A stretch of 64,000 bases of DNA from Candidatus Gastranaerophilales bacterium (GCA_944324395.1 CALUWC010000004.1:103120-167119); one strand, 5' to 3'. Counted from the stretch's first letter, positions 26,298 to 35,625 are shown. Translations and numbers: made by a program. Notes: a model not told the origin generated them from the sequence alone.

Positions 26298-26960
26298 ATG
26301 CAAGCCCGCAGAGCAGCCAGAGAACTGGCATTTATATTATTTTCACAATTTGACAAAAAAATTACAAACTATTCAAAAGAAAATTTGGATGATATTATTT
26401 TAAAATCCGTAAGAATTCTTTCAAGCAGTGCTAATGATGATTTAAAAACTTCATTAGGTTCACTTCTTGATATGAAAAATAAAATTGATGACTATGAAGC
26501 AGAACACGAAATAAATCTCAACAGACCGATGGAAGCTGCTAATATTTCTGTTCCGTTGCCAATGACGGCTGACTTGAAAGCAAGAATTGATGAAATGATT
26601 GAAGTTGCAGAAAAAGCATTACTGGCATTGGAAATTGCCGAGTTTACAACTCTTGAATCTCAAGGCGAAGTTAAAAATTATGCGGTTCAAATAGCTGAAA
26701 CCTTCCAGCAGCACCACAAAGAAATTGATGATATCATCAAACAATATTCTGCAGGCTGGGATTTTGACAGATTGGTCAAAATGGACAAAGATATTTTGAG
26801 AATTGCTCTTTCTGAGCTTTTATATATCAAAGAAACTCCTATGAAGGTTGTTGTTGATGAGGCTCTGGAATTGGCTAAGAAATATTCAACAGACGACAGT
26901 GCTTCATTTATCAACGGAATACTGGCAAAAGTTATTGTTGATAAAGGCATAAGTGATTAA
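26298..26960 (+). CDS. nusB: transcription antitermination factor NusB (long form)
   Basis: 220 aa against ~139 in E. coli. The N-terminal helix MQARRAARELAFILFSQFDKK and the C-terminal block VKMDKDILRIALSELLYIKETPMKVVVDEALELAKKYSTDDSASFINGILAKV are the NusB RNA-binding fold. The extra ~80 residues between them are helical, as in cyanobacterial NusB (also ~200-215 aa with an ARRxARELA start). It binds boxA RNA with S10 in rRNA antitermination. SD GAGGT. Confidence 0.92.
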   Translation: MQARRAARELAFILFSQFDKKITNYSKENLDDIILKSVRILSSSANDDLKTSLGSLLDMKNKIDDYEAEHEINLNRPMEAANISVPLPMTADLKARIDEMIEVAEKALLALEIAEFTTLESQGEVKNYAVQIAETFQQHHKEIDDIIKQYSAGWDFDRLVKMDKDILRIALSELLYIKETPMKVVVDEALELAKKYSTDDSASFINGILAKVIVDKGISD

Positions 26961-26985
26961 AAATTTGATCAAATAATTTTGAAAG

Positions 26986-27013
26986 GCAGAAATTTTTATT
27001 TCTGCTTTTCTTT
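26986..27013 (+). terminator. terminator of nusB
   Basis: Stem GCAGAAAT/ATTTCTGC followed by TTTTCTTTT on the plus strand. It overlaps the last codons of the convergent HTH gene. Confidence 0.75.
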
Positions 27014-27214
27014 TATGACAAGTTCGTAGCCTAAATAGTCAAGAATTTCCTGAACCGTTTCAAACCTTATGCGTTTTTTGTTTAGTTGGACAGAAATTGT
27101 ACTTTGTTTTGGAATATCGCGGTTTGTTTTCTGCATATTTTCTATCAGCTTTCTCATTGAAAGTCTGTTATTTTTTAATAATAGTATTTCTATTTCTTGT
27201 TTTATATCCAACAT
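26996..27214 (-). CDS. small Cro/CI-like HTH protein
   Basis: 72 aa. LLLKNNRLSMRKLIENMQKT... followed by TISVQLNKKRIRFETVQEILDYLGYELVIKEK has the spacing of phage-type XRE regulators (helices 2-3, then the RFETVQEILDYLGYEL C-terminal helix-strand). It probably binds DNA; the target is unknown. Its promoter is near-consensus with TAAAAT 6 nt before ATG and no SD, and it is divergent from the 64-aa gene at 27334. Confidence 0.65.
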   Translation of the reverse strand: MLDIKQEIEILLLKNNRLSMRKLIENMQKTNRDIPKQSTISVQLNKKRIRFETVQEILDYLGYELVIKEKQK

Positions 27215-27220
27215 ATTAAC

Positions 27221-27249
27221 ATTTTAATTTTTTAGAAATTTATTGACAA
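27221..27249 (-). promoter_or_regulatory. leaderless promoter of HTH gene
   Basis: On the minus strand TTGTCA, 17-nt spacer, TAAAAT, then GTTAAT and ATG. A textbook spacing with no room for an SD. Confidence 0.7.
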
Positions 27250-27333
27250 ATATATAAATGCGTGATAGTTTATAGCAATTAGTGTTTGATATATTAAATC
27301 AATGCTTAATATTATGATGCAATATTTGATATT

Positions 27334-27528
27334 ATGAACAATCAAGTAATTATTGAAAATTTTGACGAAGATGATGACATTATTCTTCCTGATACTTTGT
27401 GGGGAGAAATTAAATTGATTGTATTTATATTGTGCAAAATGCTTAAATACCCTGATGAAAGGAAAAAGTTATATATTGAATTAAGAAGGCAGATAGCTTT
27501 TTATTTTCTGTGGGTGAAAAATAAATAA
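27334..27528 (+). CDS. small acidic hypothetical protein
   Basis: 64 aa with an acidic start (NFDEDDDIILPD) then an amphipathic/hydrophobic stretch (LWGEIKLIVFILCKMLKYPDERKKLYIELRRQIAFYFLW). I do not recognise it. It lies 20 nt upstream of ftsY and is read in the same direction. No SD is visible. It may be translated from a leaderless or weak start, or may not be a real gene. Confidence 0.4.
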   Translation: MNNQVIIENFDEDDDIILPDTLWGEIKLIVFILCKMLKYPDERKKLYIELRRQIAFYFLWVKNK

Positions 27529-27536
27529 TTTCGTGT

Positions 27537-27542
27537 TATTAT
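27537..27542 (+). promoter_or_regulatory. -10 box of ftsY, leaderless spacing
   Basis: TATTAT, then TCAGCT and the ATG of ftsY. The -35 region is weak. No SD is present. Confidence 0.4.
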
Positions 27543-27548
27543 TCAGCT

Positions 27549-28469
27549 ATGTTCGGATTTTTTAAGGATAAATTTAATGACCTGAAACAGGCTGTTTCAA
27601 ATACGGCACAAACGCTTGTCGGTAATGTTTTATCTAATGTTGATACGGCAGAAGAAGAATATTCCGAGTTTGCACTTGATGATATTGAAGATACTTTAAT
27701 CAGTGCAGATTTGGGAGTTGGTTATGCCGCTGAACTGGTTGATAATTTAAGAGCAAAGAAAAATGCTAAACCTTCCGAACTTAAAGATTATTTAAAAGAA
27801 GAATTTAGAAAAACATTACAGGAAGCAGGTTCTACCGAATTAAATTATAAAGAGAATGAACTTAACATTTATTTTATTGCAGGAGTAAATGGTGCCGGCA
27901 AAACTACTCTTATCGCTAAAATGGCATATAGATTTAAACAAGCAGGCAGAAAAGTTCTTATTGCTGCAGGTGATACTTTCCGGGCTGCAGCTGAAGAACA
28001 ATTGAATATATGGTCAGATAGAGCCGGTGCCGACATTGTCCGCAGGGATAAAGCTGACCCCGCATCTGTTGTTTATGAAGCTATTCAAAAAGCCAAAAAT
28101 GAAAACTATGACATTATTCTTGTTGATACAGCAGGCAGACTCCAAAATAAGTTTAATCTTATGGAAGAATTAAAAAAAATTAAAACCGTTATTGATAAAC
28201 AAGCTCCGGACGCTTTAAGAGAAAGTATTCTTGTTATTGATGCTAACACCGGACAAAACGGACTGCAGCAGGCAAAAGTATTTACGGAAGCTGTAAACCT
28301 GACATCTGTTGCTTTGACAAAACTTGACGGAAGTGCTAAAGGTGCAATAATTATTGCTATTGCAAAAGAAATGAAATTACCTGTGAAACTTGTTGGTATT
28401 GGTGAAAAAATGGAAGATTTAAAAGCATTTGAACCTGAAGATTTTATAAATGCTCTTTTTGAATCTTAA
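27549..28469 (+). CDS. ftsY: signal recognition particle receptor FtsY
   Basis: 306 aa, a minimal FtsY made of the N and G domains with only a short amphipathic N-terminus (MFGFFKDKFNDLKQAV) and no acidic A domain. G1 P-loop GVNGAGKTT (112-120), GDTFRAAAEEQL (G2), DTAGR (G3) and TKLDGSAKGA (G4). It receives SRP-ribosome complexes at the inner membrane. The usual final Gly of TKLDGSAKGG is Ala here, a minor change. Confidence 0.94.
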   Translation: MFGFFKDKFNDLKQAVSNTAQTLVGNVLSNVDTAEEEYSEFALDDIEDTLISADLGVGYAAELVDNLRAKKNAKPSELKDYLKEEFRKTLQEAGSTELNYKENELNIYFIAGVNGAGKTTLIAKMAYRFKQAGRKVLIAAGDTFRAAAEEQLNIWSDRAGADIVRRDKADPASVVYEAIQKAKNENYDIILVDTAGRLQNKFNLMEELKKIKTVIDKQAPDALRESILVIDANTGQNGLQQAKVFTEAVNLTSVALTKLDGSAKGAIIIAIAKEMKLPVKLVGIGEKMEDLKAFEPEDFINALFES

Positions 28470-28478
28470 TAAAAATTT

Positions 28479-29159
28479 TTAAGTTTTATTTGACGGTATA
28501 AAGTGATATACAAGTAAAAATGTCAAAATTACAACAAGTCCTACAAGTTTGAATTTTAGTATTACAAATGTGACAATACCTGATATTATAACCGCTAATA
28601 TAAATCTTATGACAAGTTTTTTTATATCACTGCTGATTTTACGTTCCAACCGGTATTCTTGAGCCATCTTTTCGATATTTGACTGTTCTTTTGCTATAAC
28701 CTCGGTAGCTTCATCAATAACATCTGCATCTTTTAATTCCTCAACCGCATCATTGTATGCTCTGTTTACAAACCTGTCAATAAGTGACAAAACGACATGT
28801 TCGGGTGCTTCATTTTTTATGCATGCATACATAACTTCCCATATTGTATACCAGATTTGCTGCATGACACCTTTCCAGTATTTTGCCGGTATCCCTGAGC
28901 GAAACAGGTCAATCTCTTTATGAAATGACCACTCTGCCATTACTTGAATGTAAAAACACTGCTGCTCAAAATCAAGATTACTAAATTCTTCTGTTTCAAG
29001 CATGGAAGAAGCTAATAGATATGTGGACTTGCGTATATTTGTTTGGAGATAGTTTTTTTGCAGCTCATTTATATCATCTGGTACTACAGATGCTACTTGA
29101 CTTATTAATTCTTCAATAAAATCCGTATATTTTTTGTCTAATGTAACTGCTTCGTCCAT
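28479..29159 (-). CDS. helical protein with C-terminal membrane hairpin, unknown
   Basis: 226 aa. Residues 1-180 are soluble and alpha-helical. Residues ~185-220 contain two adjacent hydrophobic segments (LVIRFILAVIISGIVTFVILKF and LVGLVVILTFLLVYHF) forming a tail-anchor hairpin. The rest would face the cytoplasm. It is not a family I recognise. Start supported by a perfect TATAAT 6 nt before ATG (leaderless). Convergent with ftsY, stops 9 nt apart. Confidence 0.6.
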   Translation of the reverse strand: MDEAVTLDKKYTDFIEELISQVASVVPDDINELQKNYLQTNIRKSTYLLASSMLETEEFSNLDFEQQCFYIQVMAEWSFHKEIDLFRSGIPAKYWKGVMQQIWYTIWEVMYACIKNEAPEHVVLSLIDRFVNRAYNDAVEELKDADVIDEATEVIAKEQSNIEKMAQEYRLERKISSDIKKLVIRFILAVIISGIVTFVILKFKLVGLVVILTFLLVYHFIPSNKT

Positions 29160-29165
29160 TCTACT

Positions 29166-29171
29166 ATTATA
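29166..29171 (-). promoter_or_regulatory. -10 box, leaderless spacing (226-aa gene)
   Basis: TATAAT, then AGTAGA and ATG on the minus strand. The -35 is not clear. Confidence 0.5.
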
Positions 29172-29228
29172 GGAAATAAGTTGTAAGAATTTGTCATATA
29201 TATAGACTAAATATTAAAAAATTTGTGA

Positions 29229-30041
29229 CTAATGCTCCTGAGCAATGCCTGTTTGATATCCCGGAACAAGTAATGCCAGCGGAATTACTCTTGCAAGTCT
29301 TGAAGCAAACAACGAATCCTCATTCATCACTGTCATTGCCATACACAAATCATCTACGTGTGGTGCAAAGTCACTTGCTTTAATATTTCTCTCTACTTTT
29401 TTATTATAGATTTTTTCATTTATAAAATTAGAAACTTTATTTCCAAGATATATGCCGATTCCAAGTAAACCAAGTGTTGTAACTGCATTTGGTACACTTT
29501 TCAGAATTTTATTTAATATTTTTATGGATTTCTTTTCTCCTTTTAATTGCGGCATTATACTTTCTATTTTGTTTGCATATTTATCGTAAAAATGAGCTCC
29601 AGTACTGACACAGGCTACAGGAACCGCAACATTACCTAAAATTTGATTTAAGATTTCACGCTGTTTAGCTTTTCTGTTTGCTTTTTTATCAACTATTGCA
29701 CCTCCTACAAATCCTCCGGCAACCGACCCGGCTGCTACTGCCATAATTTGCGGAGCTTTGAATTGAATAGATCTTTCTTTTGGCTGAGATTTAAATATTG
29801 CCCAGTCTTTTATCGGGGTTTTTAATAATCTTTTCGGACTTAGCGAAAACCCTTTTCGTTTTGCTAAAACTGCCAGCACCGGAGCCATGCCCAGAGTTGA
29901 GGTTGTTAAAATTACAGCTTTTTGCCTTGCTGACAAATCATTTTTTGAAAAATGATGTGTGAAAGACGGATTGTTTGATTTTAAGCCTGTATATTTGTTA
30001 TTATACGAATTTATGCTGTTAATTGACAAATTGCTATTCAT
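29229..30041 (-). CDS. membrane protein of unknown function
   Basis: 270 aa. A low-complexity N-terminus (Asn/Ser-rich, then NPSFTHHFSKNDLSARQKA) precedes several moderately hydrophobic, Gly/Ala-rich segments (TTSTLGMAPVLAVLAKR, IMAVAAGSVAGGFVGGAIVDKK, AVTTLGLLGIGIYLGNKV, RVIPLALLVPG). I do not recognise it. SD AAGGA. It is divergent from the 512-aa protein at 30255, which has a similar mixture of Gly/Ala hydrophobic segments; the two may work together. Confidence 0.6.
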   Translation of the reverse strand: MNSNLSINSINSYNNKYTGLKSNNPSFTHHFSKNDLSARQKAVILTTSTLGMAPVLAVLAKRKGFSLSPKRLLKTPIKDWAIFKSQPKERSIQFKAPQIMAVAAGSVAGGFVGGAIVDKKANRKAKQREILNQILGNVAVPVACVSTGAHFYDKYANKIESIMPQLKGEKKSIKILNKILKSVPNAVTTLGLLGIGIYLGNKVSNFINEKIYNKKVERNIKASDFAPHVDDLCMAMTVMNEDSLFASRLARVIPLALLVPGYQTGIAQEH

Positions 30042-30254
30042 TATATAAATCCTTTTGATTTTATATTAGCAAAAACCAAACATAAAAAATATTGCTACCT
30101 GTATTTTAACTCTTAAATATTTTGTAACATAAAATTTTTCACATTATTATAAAAGAGTTAAGCATGTAACAAATTATTAAAAATAAAAAATTACAGAGCA
30201 AAAAAATATATTCAGGAGTATTAAATATTTAGCCAAAAGAAAGCTTATATAACC

Positions 30255-31793
30255 ATGTCAATAAGAATTCCACTAGCAAATACAAATAATGTAATGTCAA
30301 GAAATTTAGTTAAACAAATGGCAAGTGACGGCTTTTTGCCTGTTATTGCACTGGAAGCATTTGTTGAAGCCGGCAGAACTTATCAGGCATATCAAAGAGG
30401 CGGATTTGACGAAGCAAGAGAAAGAATAACAGAAGAATTTTCAGGAGCTGTATTTTGGCTCGGCGGTGTTACTGCATTAAACTGGCTGTTTGAAAAATTG
30501 GGCCAGAAAATGCTTAAACTGCCGAAAACGGTTGTTGATATTGCAAGTGATGATGTCCGTAAGCCTTTAGACAATTACTTAAAATTTGAAAAAACTAAAG
30601 ATGGTGCTCAAATTCTTGAAAAAACTATGGCAAAATTTAAATTTGCCAAAGTTATTTCGAGTGTTTTAATTGCCAATGCTTTTATCGGTTTTATTCTTCC
30701 AAAAATCAATCAGGCAATTACACGCTCTTATCATAAACAAAAACCTCAGGAGCAAAATATAAATAATCAGAATTTTAATCCGTTTAACCAACGTCCGTCA
30801 ATTGACACATTTGCAGGAAAGAATAAAGATAAAAATGATGATAAAAAAGATGTTTCTTTCGGTTTGAATTTGTTGTCCATTGCAAACAAATTTGAAAGCG
30901 ACAGAAACTATAAATTGCTTGCAGTTGATGCCGGAACCGCATCAGGCAGAGCATATTCAGCAAGAAATAACGATGAAAGAGTTGAAATTTTATTCAGAGA
31001 TTTAAGTTCTATTTATTTCTATATGTTCAATATGGCTAATATGAACAATTGGCTGAACAAACTTGAACAAAAAGGAAATGGTTCAAGATTAGACCCTGTT
31101 TCTGCCGAATTTGCCACAAAATATATGCAGGGTTACTTTGAAGAAAAAGGTGTTGATAAAGTTAACGCAGAAGTCTTTGCAAGAGAGTTTCTCGGCAAAA
31201 ATGGCGATATTCCTGAAAGTCTGAAAGGTAAATTTGCAGGCGAAAAAATTAAAATTATCAATCTTGATATCTTTAAAGAAGAATTAAAACATCTTGTACC
31301 AGAGTCAGAACTTAAAAATTATGAACAAATTGCAGAAAAAATGTCTCAATTACAGCCTCAGATAAAAGGAATATCTATTCTAACCGAAAATCAAGTTAAA
31401 GATGTTCTCAATGGCGGTCATATCAATAATCCTGAATTTCTTAAAGAATTTTATAAAAACAGATTTGGCAATAAATTTATGGATAAATATAAATATGTTG
31501 CACAAAATGACCTTGATGCTATTAAGAAAGAATTACTTGATTATGTAAATTCTATTATTGATACAGCAAGAAAATCTGATACGAAAGAAGTTACTGCCAA
31601 GCTACTCAGAAAAGCTTCTAACCATAACCTGAAAATGAATGCAATTAACTGGGGTTCAGGATTTGTAATTTCAGCTCTGTTCCTGTCTACAATTATTCCA
31701 AAACTTCAATACCAGATTACAAAATGGCGTACCGGTTCTAATGAATTCCCCGGAACTGCACAGTATAGACAACAAGAAAACAAAGTTTCGTAA
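30255..31793 (+). CDS. large protein with terminal membrane segments, unknown
   Basis: 512 aa. Hydrophobic segments lie near residues ~65-80 (AVFWLGGVTALNWLF), ~132-150 (AKVISSVLIANAFIGFILPKI) and close to the C-terminus (WGSGFVISALFLSTIIPKL). A ~270-residue, Lys/Asn-rich soluble middle lies between them and contains KKDVSFGLNLLS. No family recognised. The start is not backed by a clear SD. The gene ends at a strong hairpin shared with tRNA-Cys. Confidence 0.6.
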   Translation: MSIRIPLANTNNVMSRNLVKQMASDGFLPVIALEAFVEAGRTYQAYQRGGFDEARERITEEFSGAVFWLGGVTALNWLFEKLGQKMLKLPKTVVDIASDDVRKPLDNYLKFEKTKDGAQILEKTMAKFKFAKVISSVLIANAFIGFILPKINQAITRSYHKQKPQEQNINNQNFNPFNQRPSIDTFAGKNKDKNDDKKDVSFGLNLLSIANKFESDRNYKLLAVDAGTASGRAYSARNNDERVEILFRDLSSIYFYMFNMANMNNWLNKLEQKGNGSRLDPVSAEFATKYMQGYFEEKGVDKVNAEVFAREFLGKNGDIPESLKGKFAGEKIKIINLDIFKEELKHLVPESELKNYEQIAEKMSQLQPQIKGISILTENQVKDVLNGGHINNPEFLKEFYKNRFGNKFMDKYKYVAQNDLDAIKKELLDYVNSIIDTARKSDTKEVTAKLLRKASNHNLKMNAINWGSGFVISALFLSTIIPKLQYQITKWRTGSNEFPGTAQYRQQENKVS

Positions 31794-31797
31794 AATA

Positions 31798-31827
31798 AAA
31801 AACAGTTTCTTTAAGAAACTGTTTTTT
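31798..31827. terminator. bidirectional terminator
   Basis: Stem of 13 bp, core CAGTTTCT/AGAAACTG with A5 and T5 flanks. It serves the 512-aa gene on the plus strand and tRNA-Cys on the minus strand. Confidence 0.85.
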
Positions 31828-31837
31828 GTAATTAAAA

Positions 31838-31908
31838 AGGCGACACCCAGATTCGAACTGGGGATAAAAGCTTTGCAGGCTTCTGCCTTACCACTTGGCC
31901 ATGTCGCC
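31838..31908 (-). tRNA. tRNA-Cys (anticodon GCA)
   Basis: 71-nt cloverleaf on the minus strand: acceptor GGCGACA/TGTCGCC with U as discriminator base (typical of tRNA-Cys), D arm GGCCAAGTGGTAAGGC, anticodon loop CTGCAAA with GCA, and T arm with GTTCGAATC. The 3' CCA is not encoded. It is followed by the shared terminator. Confidence 0.95.
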
Positions 31909-31962
31909 ATAAGTCTGTATATATAATATACGCAAGACAAACCCTGATGTCAAGATTAGTTG

Positions 31963-33213
31963 TTATTTGGCAGAAGATATCATTTTAGTCATAATATTTT
32001 TGGCAAGTTCAAGCTGAGTATCTTTTTTGGCAAGAACATCAGCTTTAGTTAAATGATATTCAATATCAGGATTTATACCTGTCTTATTTATATCGGTTCC
32101 GTCAGGAGTAAGATATTTTGCAATAGTTAAATTCAAACCTGTTTCGTTAGGCATTGGAATAATTTTTTGTACCATACCCTTGCCGTAAGTTTTTGTTCCG
32201 ATGAGTTTTGCTTTATGATAGTCTTTCATTGCACCGGAAAAAATTTCGCTGGCACTTGCACTTGCCCCGTTAATCAATAATATTACTGGTTTATTTATGT
32301 CTACGTTTGTATCTTGAGCCATAACGTCATAATGATAACCGTTACGTCCGACAATACTAACTATTTTACCTTTTTGGATAAACATATTTGTTATAAATAT
32401 TGCATTTTGGAGCAATCCGCCTGTATTTCCTCGCAAATCTATTATTAAACCTTTAGTTTTGTCAGTATTTTCCAGAGCTTCAAGAAATTCGTTAGGGGTT
32501 GAATTGCTGATAAAACTTGAAATCTGAATATATCCGATATTTTTATCAACAGAACTTTTTACGGTTTTTATTGCAAATTCTTTTCTTATAATTTTCTTTT
32601 TAATATTTTCGCCATTACGCAAAATATCTATATCTACAAATGTATTTATCGGTCCTTTAACAAGATTAGCCACCTCGGCTAAAGACATACCGCTGACTTT
32701 TTTCTCATTTATGGCAAGAATAATATCATCGGCTTTTAAATCAGCAAATTGTGCCGGTGTGTTTTCTATAACACTGATAATTTTAATTTTACCTGATTCA
32801 TTGATAATATTTACACCTATACCTGAAACTTTTGAAACGATAGAATTATTTTGCATTGAAAATTCTTCTTTTGTAAGAAATCTTGAATACGGGTCATTTA
32901 GGCTTACAAGCATTGTTTCTATTGCAACTTTGGCATCATCAGGGGTTTTAATTTTGCCTCTGTAGTGATTTTTCCAGCGAACCCAGTATTGGTGGTTAAA
33001 ATTCGGGTCATAATATTCATTTTTTATTTTTTGCCAGGTATAGTCAAACAGTTTTTGCGGAGTTAAACGGGTAGTGTTAATATCCTGCTGTTCTACTTCC
33101 AGCATAGGGTTATGACTGTTGAGATAGAAGGAGTTAACGGCAAATAGGGTAATTACCATTGCTATAAAGAATATGCCTGCTTTAATCCTTTTTCTCATAA
33201 TTTTATTTAACAT
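31963..33213 (-). CDS. ctpA: carboxyl-terminal processing protease (S41, CtpA/Prc)
   Basis: About 416 aa. N-terminal membrane anchor (AGIFFIAMVITLFAVNSFYL), a helical region, a PDZ domain (GVNIINESGKIKIISVIENTPAQFADLKADDIILAINEKKV) and the S41 core: LIIDLRGNTGG, the nucleophile serine in NGASASASEIFSG and the base lysine in KTYGKGMVQK. It cleaves C-terminal tails of envelope proteins. The start is uncertain among TTG 33216, ATG 33213 and ATG 33198; none has an SD. Confidence 0.93.
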   Translation of the reverse strand: MLNKIMRKRIKAGIFFIAMVITLFAVNSFYLNSHNPMLEVEQQDINTTRLTPQKLFDYTWQKIKNEYYDPNFNHQYWVRWKNHYRGKIKTPDDAKVAIETMLVSLNDPYSRFLTKEEFSMQNNSIVSKVSGIGVNIINESGKIKIISVIENTPAQFADLKADDIILAINEKKVSGMSLAEVANLVKGPINTFVDIDILRNGENIKKKIIRKEFAIKTVKSSVDKNIGYIQISSFISNSTPNEFLEALENTDKTKGLIIDLRGNTGGLLQNAIFITNMFIQKGKIVSIVGRNGYHYDVMAQDTNVDINKPVILLINGASASASEIFSGAMKDYHKAKLIGTKTYGKGMVQKIIPMPNETGLNLTIAKYLTPDGTDINKTGINPDIEYHLTKADVLAKKDTQLELAKNIMTKMISSAK

Positions 33214-33272
33214 CAAGGATTTTTTATAATCAATATACTTTTTTGGTAAATCATGTATTTATTCAAAAATTT

Positions 33273-33959
33273 TTATAAATTATCAAATCCGGGCGAATAA
33301 GAAGGCAGATTTTTATAACCTGCATTTTGCAAAACGGCTTTTTTAATATATTTATTGGTGTAATTTCCTTTTTCAAGAAGTTTTTTCAGTGTATTTTCTC
33401 TTTTTACCAGCGGGTGTAATTCTTGATTACTTTCCGGATAAAGTTTCAGAATATCGTCCCAGACGAAAGCTTCCATAGTCCAGGCATAAGTTTCTTCTGC
33501 AAGGGAGTTGAATTCATCTTGATGCAGTGCTTCATGGGCTAATAGTGCAGCAATAGCACCTGCAGGAGCATCTTTATGTTTATTGCTTATGTAAATATAT
33601 AAATTTTTACCTTTTTTCCAGCCTAAAGCATCAAAAGTTGCATATTCTTCATTAATTTGTCCCAATTCTCTAAATTCTATTTTGACAGGTCTTTGGGAAA
33701 GGTTGTTGCCTAAAATGGCATTTCTTGAAAACATTCCTTCGGTATCTTTCAGCATATCAAGAGCAACATAAAATACTTCATCTTTACCGACGTCTTTGTA
33801 GGCAGGAGTAATTTGTTTAATATATTCGGGTGTATATTTTGCGGGATATTGATGCGGAATTGTTGTTTCAGGAGCTTTTGCTGCCAGAGTACAAGTTTGA
33901 ATAAACAGCAATGCGGCTATACTAATTATATTTTTTGTAAATCTTCTTCTTATTTCCAT
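33273..33959 (-). CDS. exported protein with HExxH zinc-protease motif
   Basis: 228 aa. N-terminal signal sequence (KNIISIAALLFIQTCTLAAKA). Residues 142-146 are HEALH in a helical context (AALLAHEALHQDEFNSLAEETYAW). The HExxH plus the downstream Glu-rich helix fits a gluzincin-like metallopeptidase. Family not identified. SD GGAGAG. It lies in the same direction as ctpA and the TPR gene, perhaps a periplasmic processing group. Confidence 0.65.
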   Translation of the reverse strand: MEIRRRFTKNIISIAALLFIQTCTLAAKAPETTIPHQYPAKYTPEYIKQITPAYKDVGKDEVFYVALDMLKDTEGMFSRNAILGNNLSQRPVKIEFRELGQINEEYATFDALGWKKGKNLYIYISNKHKDAPAGAIAALLAHEALHQDEFNSLAEETYAWTMEAFVWDDILKLYPESNQELHPLVKRENTLKKLLEKGNYTNKYIKKAVLQNAGYKNLPSYSPGFDNL

Positions 33960-34037
33960 GTTTTCTCTCCGGTTAAATCCATAATATGTATTATATTTAT
34001 CTTTTTTGAGAAATCAAAAAATTTTAGATTTAATTTA

Positions 34038-35612
34038 TTATTTGTTTACTTTTCTATTTAATTTTGCAAGTTCTGAATACATAAGCTTGTATTCACTTGA
34101 ATTATCAATACTTTCAGCTTCTGAAATATATTCAAGAGCGGTTTTGTAATCACCTTTGTTTTTATAAATTTCACTCATTTTTGTGTAATATTCCGGATTA
34201 TTTAAATCATACAGAATAGCTCGTTTCATACATTCGATTGCTTCCTCCGGATCATTTGTTTTTTCTCTGGCTAATGCCAAATAATAGTATCCCGCAGCAC
34301 AATTTATATCAAGAGAAATAGCATCTTGAGCAAAATCTTTCACAAGTTCATAATCTTCTTTTAAAAATGCTGCTTTAGCTCCAAGTATATCACCTGCAAT
34401 ATAATTAGGGTTTATTTTAAGAATTTTTTCTGCGAGTTCAAGTGCTTTGTCATAATTCTTTTCTTTGATATATATTTCCGCAAGATCTGCTAAATAATTC
34501 AAATTTTCCGGATTTCTTTCTATAACTTCATTGATAAGTTTTTCAGCTTTGTTAAAAATATTCAATTCGGTGTAGATTTTACTTAATGAAATCTTTGTAA
34601 AGTCATCATCAAATCCTTTTTTAATATTAGCTTCAAGAATATTTTCAGCACCCAGAAAATCTTTCTTTTGTGCAAGTAATAATGCTTTTAAAACTCTTGC
34701 CTGAGCATGATTTGGATTAATATTCAAAATAGCATCAGTTTCTTTCTGTGCTTTTGTAAAATCTTTTTTGTCATAATAAAGATATGCCAGAGAATATCTG
34801 TAATCAAGATTATCAGGGCTTATATACAATGCTTTTGAATAAGCTTTTTGTGCTTCTTCAATCCAACCGTTGTAAAAATATGCATTTGCAAGATTGTAAT
34901 AATATTTTGCATTTGAGTTATCTATATTAGCAGCTTTTGAAAAGTTTTTTATAGCTTCGATAAAATTCATATTTTCTAAATCAAACAAACCTAAAAAGTT
35001 TAATATTTCAGGGTTTTGGGAATTTTTACCGATTTTATTAAATATTTCTTTTGCACTGTCAAAATCGTTGTTATCAAACAGGATTTTTCCTTCCAGCAGT
35101 AAAACTCCGTCAGATTTTTCTGAACATTGTAATAACAACTCTTTGGCTTTTTCTTTTTCACCGTTATCATAAAAAGCATTGGCACATGCAAGTTTAACTT
35201 CATCGTTAAAGTATGGAGAAGTTTTGTATTTATCAATTTCGCAAAATAATTTTAATTTTACAAGAATATTGATTAAATCTTTTAAATTTTCTTCACTTTG
35301 AGAGTTGTCAAAGAGTTTTTGTGAAATTTCCAGAACACTGTTTAAATCACCCTGACGTTCTTTTATTGTTCGAATAAGTTTTAGGCTGTTTGTATGCTCC
35401 GGGTTAATTTGTAATACTTTTTCCAGATATTGTAATGCACGTGAATAGTTATTCAAAAGAAAATATAATTCACCAATTTGCGATAAAATTTCAACATTAT
35501 CATTCTCAATTTCCAAAGCTTTATAAAGCATTTCAATGGCAGGTTTATATAATTGAGATTCTTTTAATTCAAATGCCTGTTTGATATATTCAATACTCTG
35601 TGAATTTTCCAT
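34038..35612 (-). CDS. tetratricopeptide repeat protein
   Basis: 524 aa made almost entirely of TPR units, about 14, for example EMLYKALEIENDNVEILSQIGELYFLLNNYSRALQYLEKVLQINPEH and AFYNGWIEEAQKAY. No signal peptide, so probably a cytoplasmic scaffold. It starts 13 nt after the stop of the FtsB-like gene, so it is the last gene of that operon. A partner cannot be named from sequence. Confidence 0.85.
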   Translation of the reverse strand: MENSQSIEYIKQAFELKESQLYKPAIEMLYKALEIENDNVEILSQIGELYFLLNNYSRALQYLEKVLQINPEHTNSLKLIRTIKERQGDLNSVLEISQKLFDNSQSEENLKDLINILVKLKLFCEIDKYKTSPYFNDEVKLACANAFYDNGEKEKAKELLLQCSEKSDGVLLLEGKILFDNNDFDSAKEIFNKIGKNSQNPEILNFLGLFDLENMNFIEAIKNFSKAANIDNSNAKYYYNLANAYFYNGWIEEAQKAYSKALYISPDNLDYRYSLAYLYYDKKDFTKAQKETDAILNINPNHAQARVLKALLLAQKKDFLGAENILEANIKKGFDDDFTKISLSKIYTELNIFNKAEKLINEVIERNPENLNYLADLAEIYIKEKNYDKALELAEKILKINPNYIAGDILGAKAAFLKEDYELVKDFAQDAISLDINCAAGYYYLALAREKTNDPEEAIECMKRAILYDLNNPEYYTKMSEIYKNKGDYKTALEYISEAESIDNSSEYKLMYSELAKLNRKVNK

Positions 35613-35625
35613 AATTTATCCGTTT

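Noticed and set aside
31671..31940. Two overlapping ORFs covering the tRNA-Cys gene
   Set aside because: Both read through the tRNA (typical MATWPSGKA-type translation of a tRNA) and the terminator. The tRNA fully explains the sequence.
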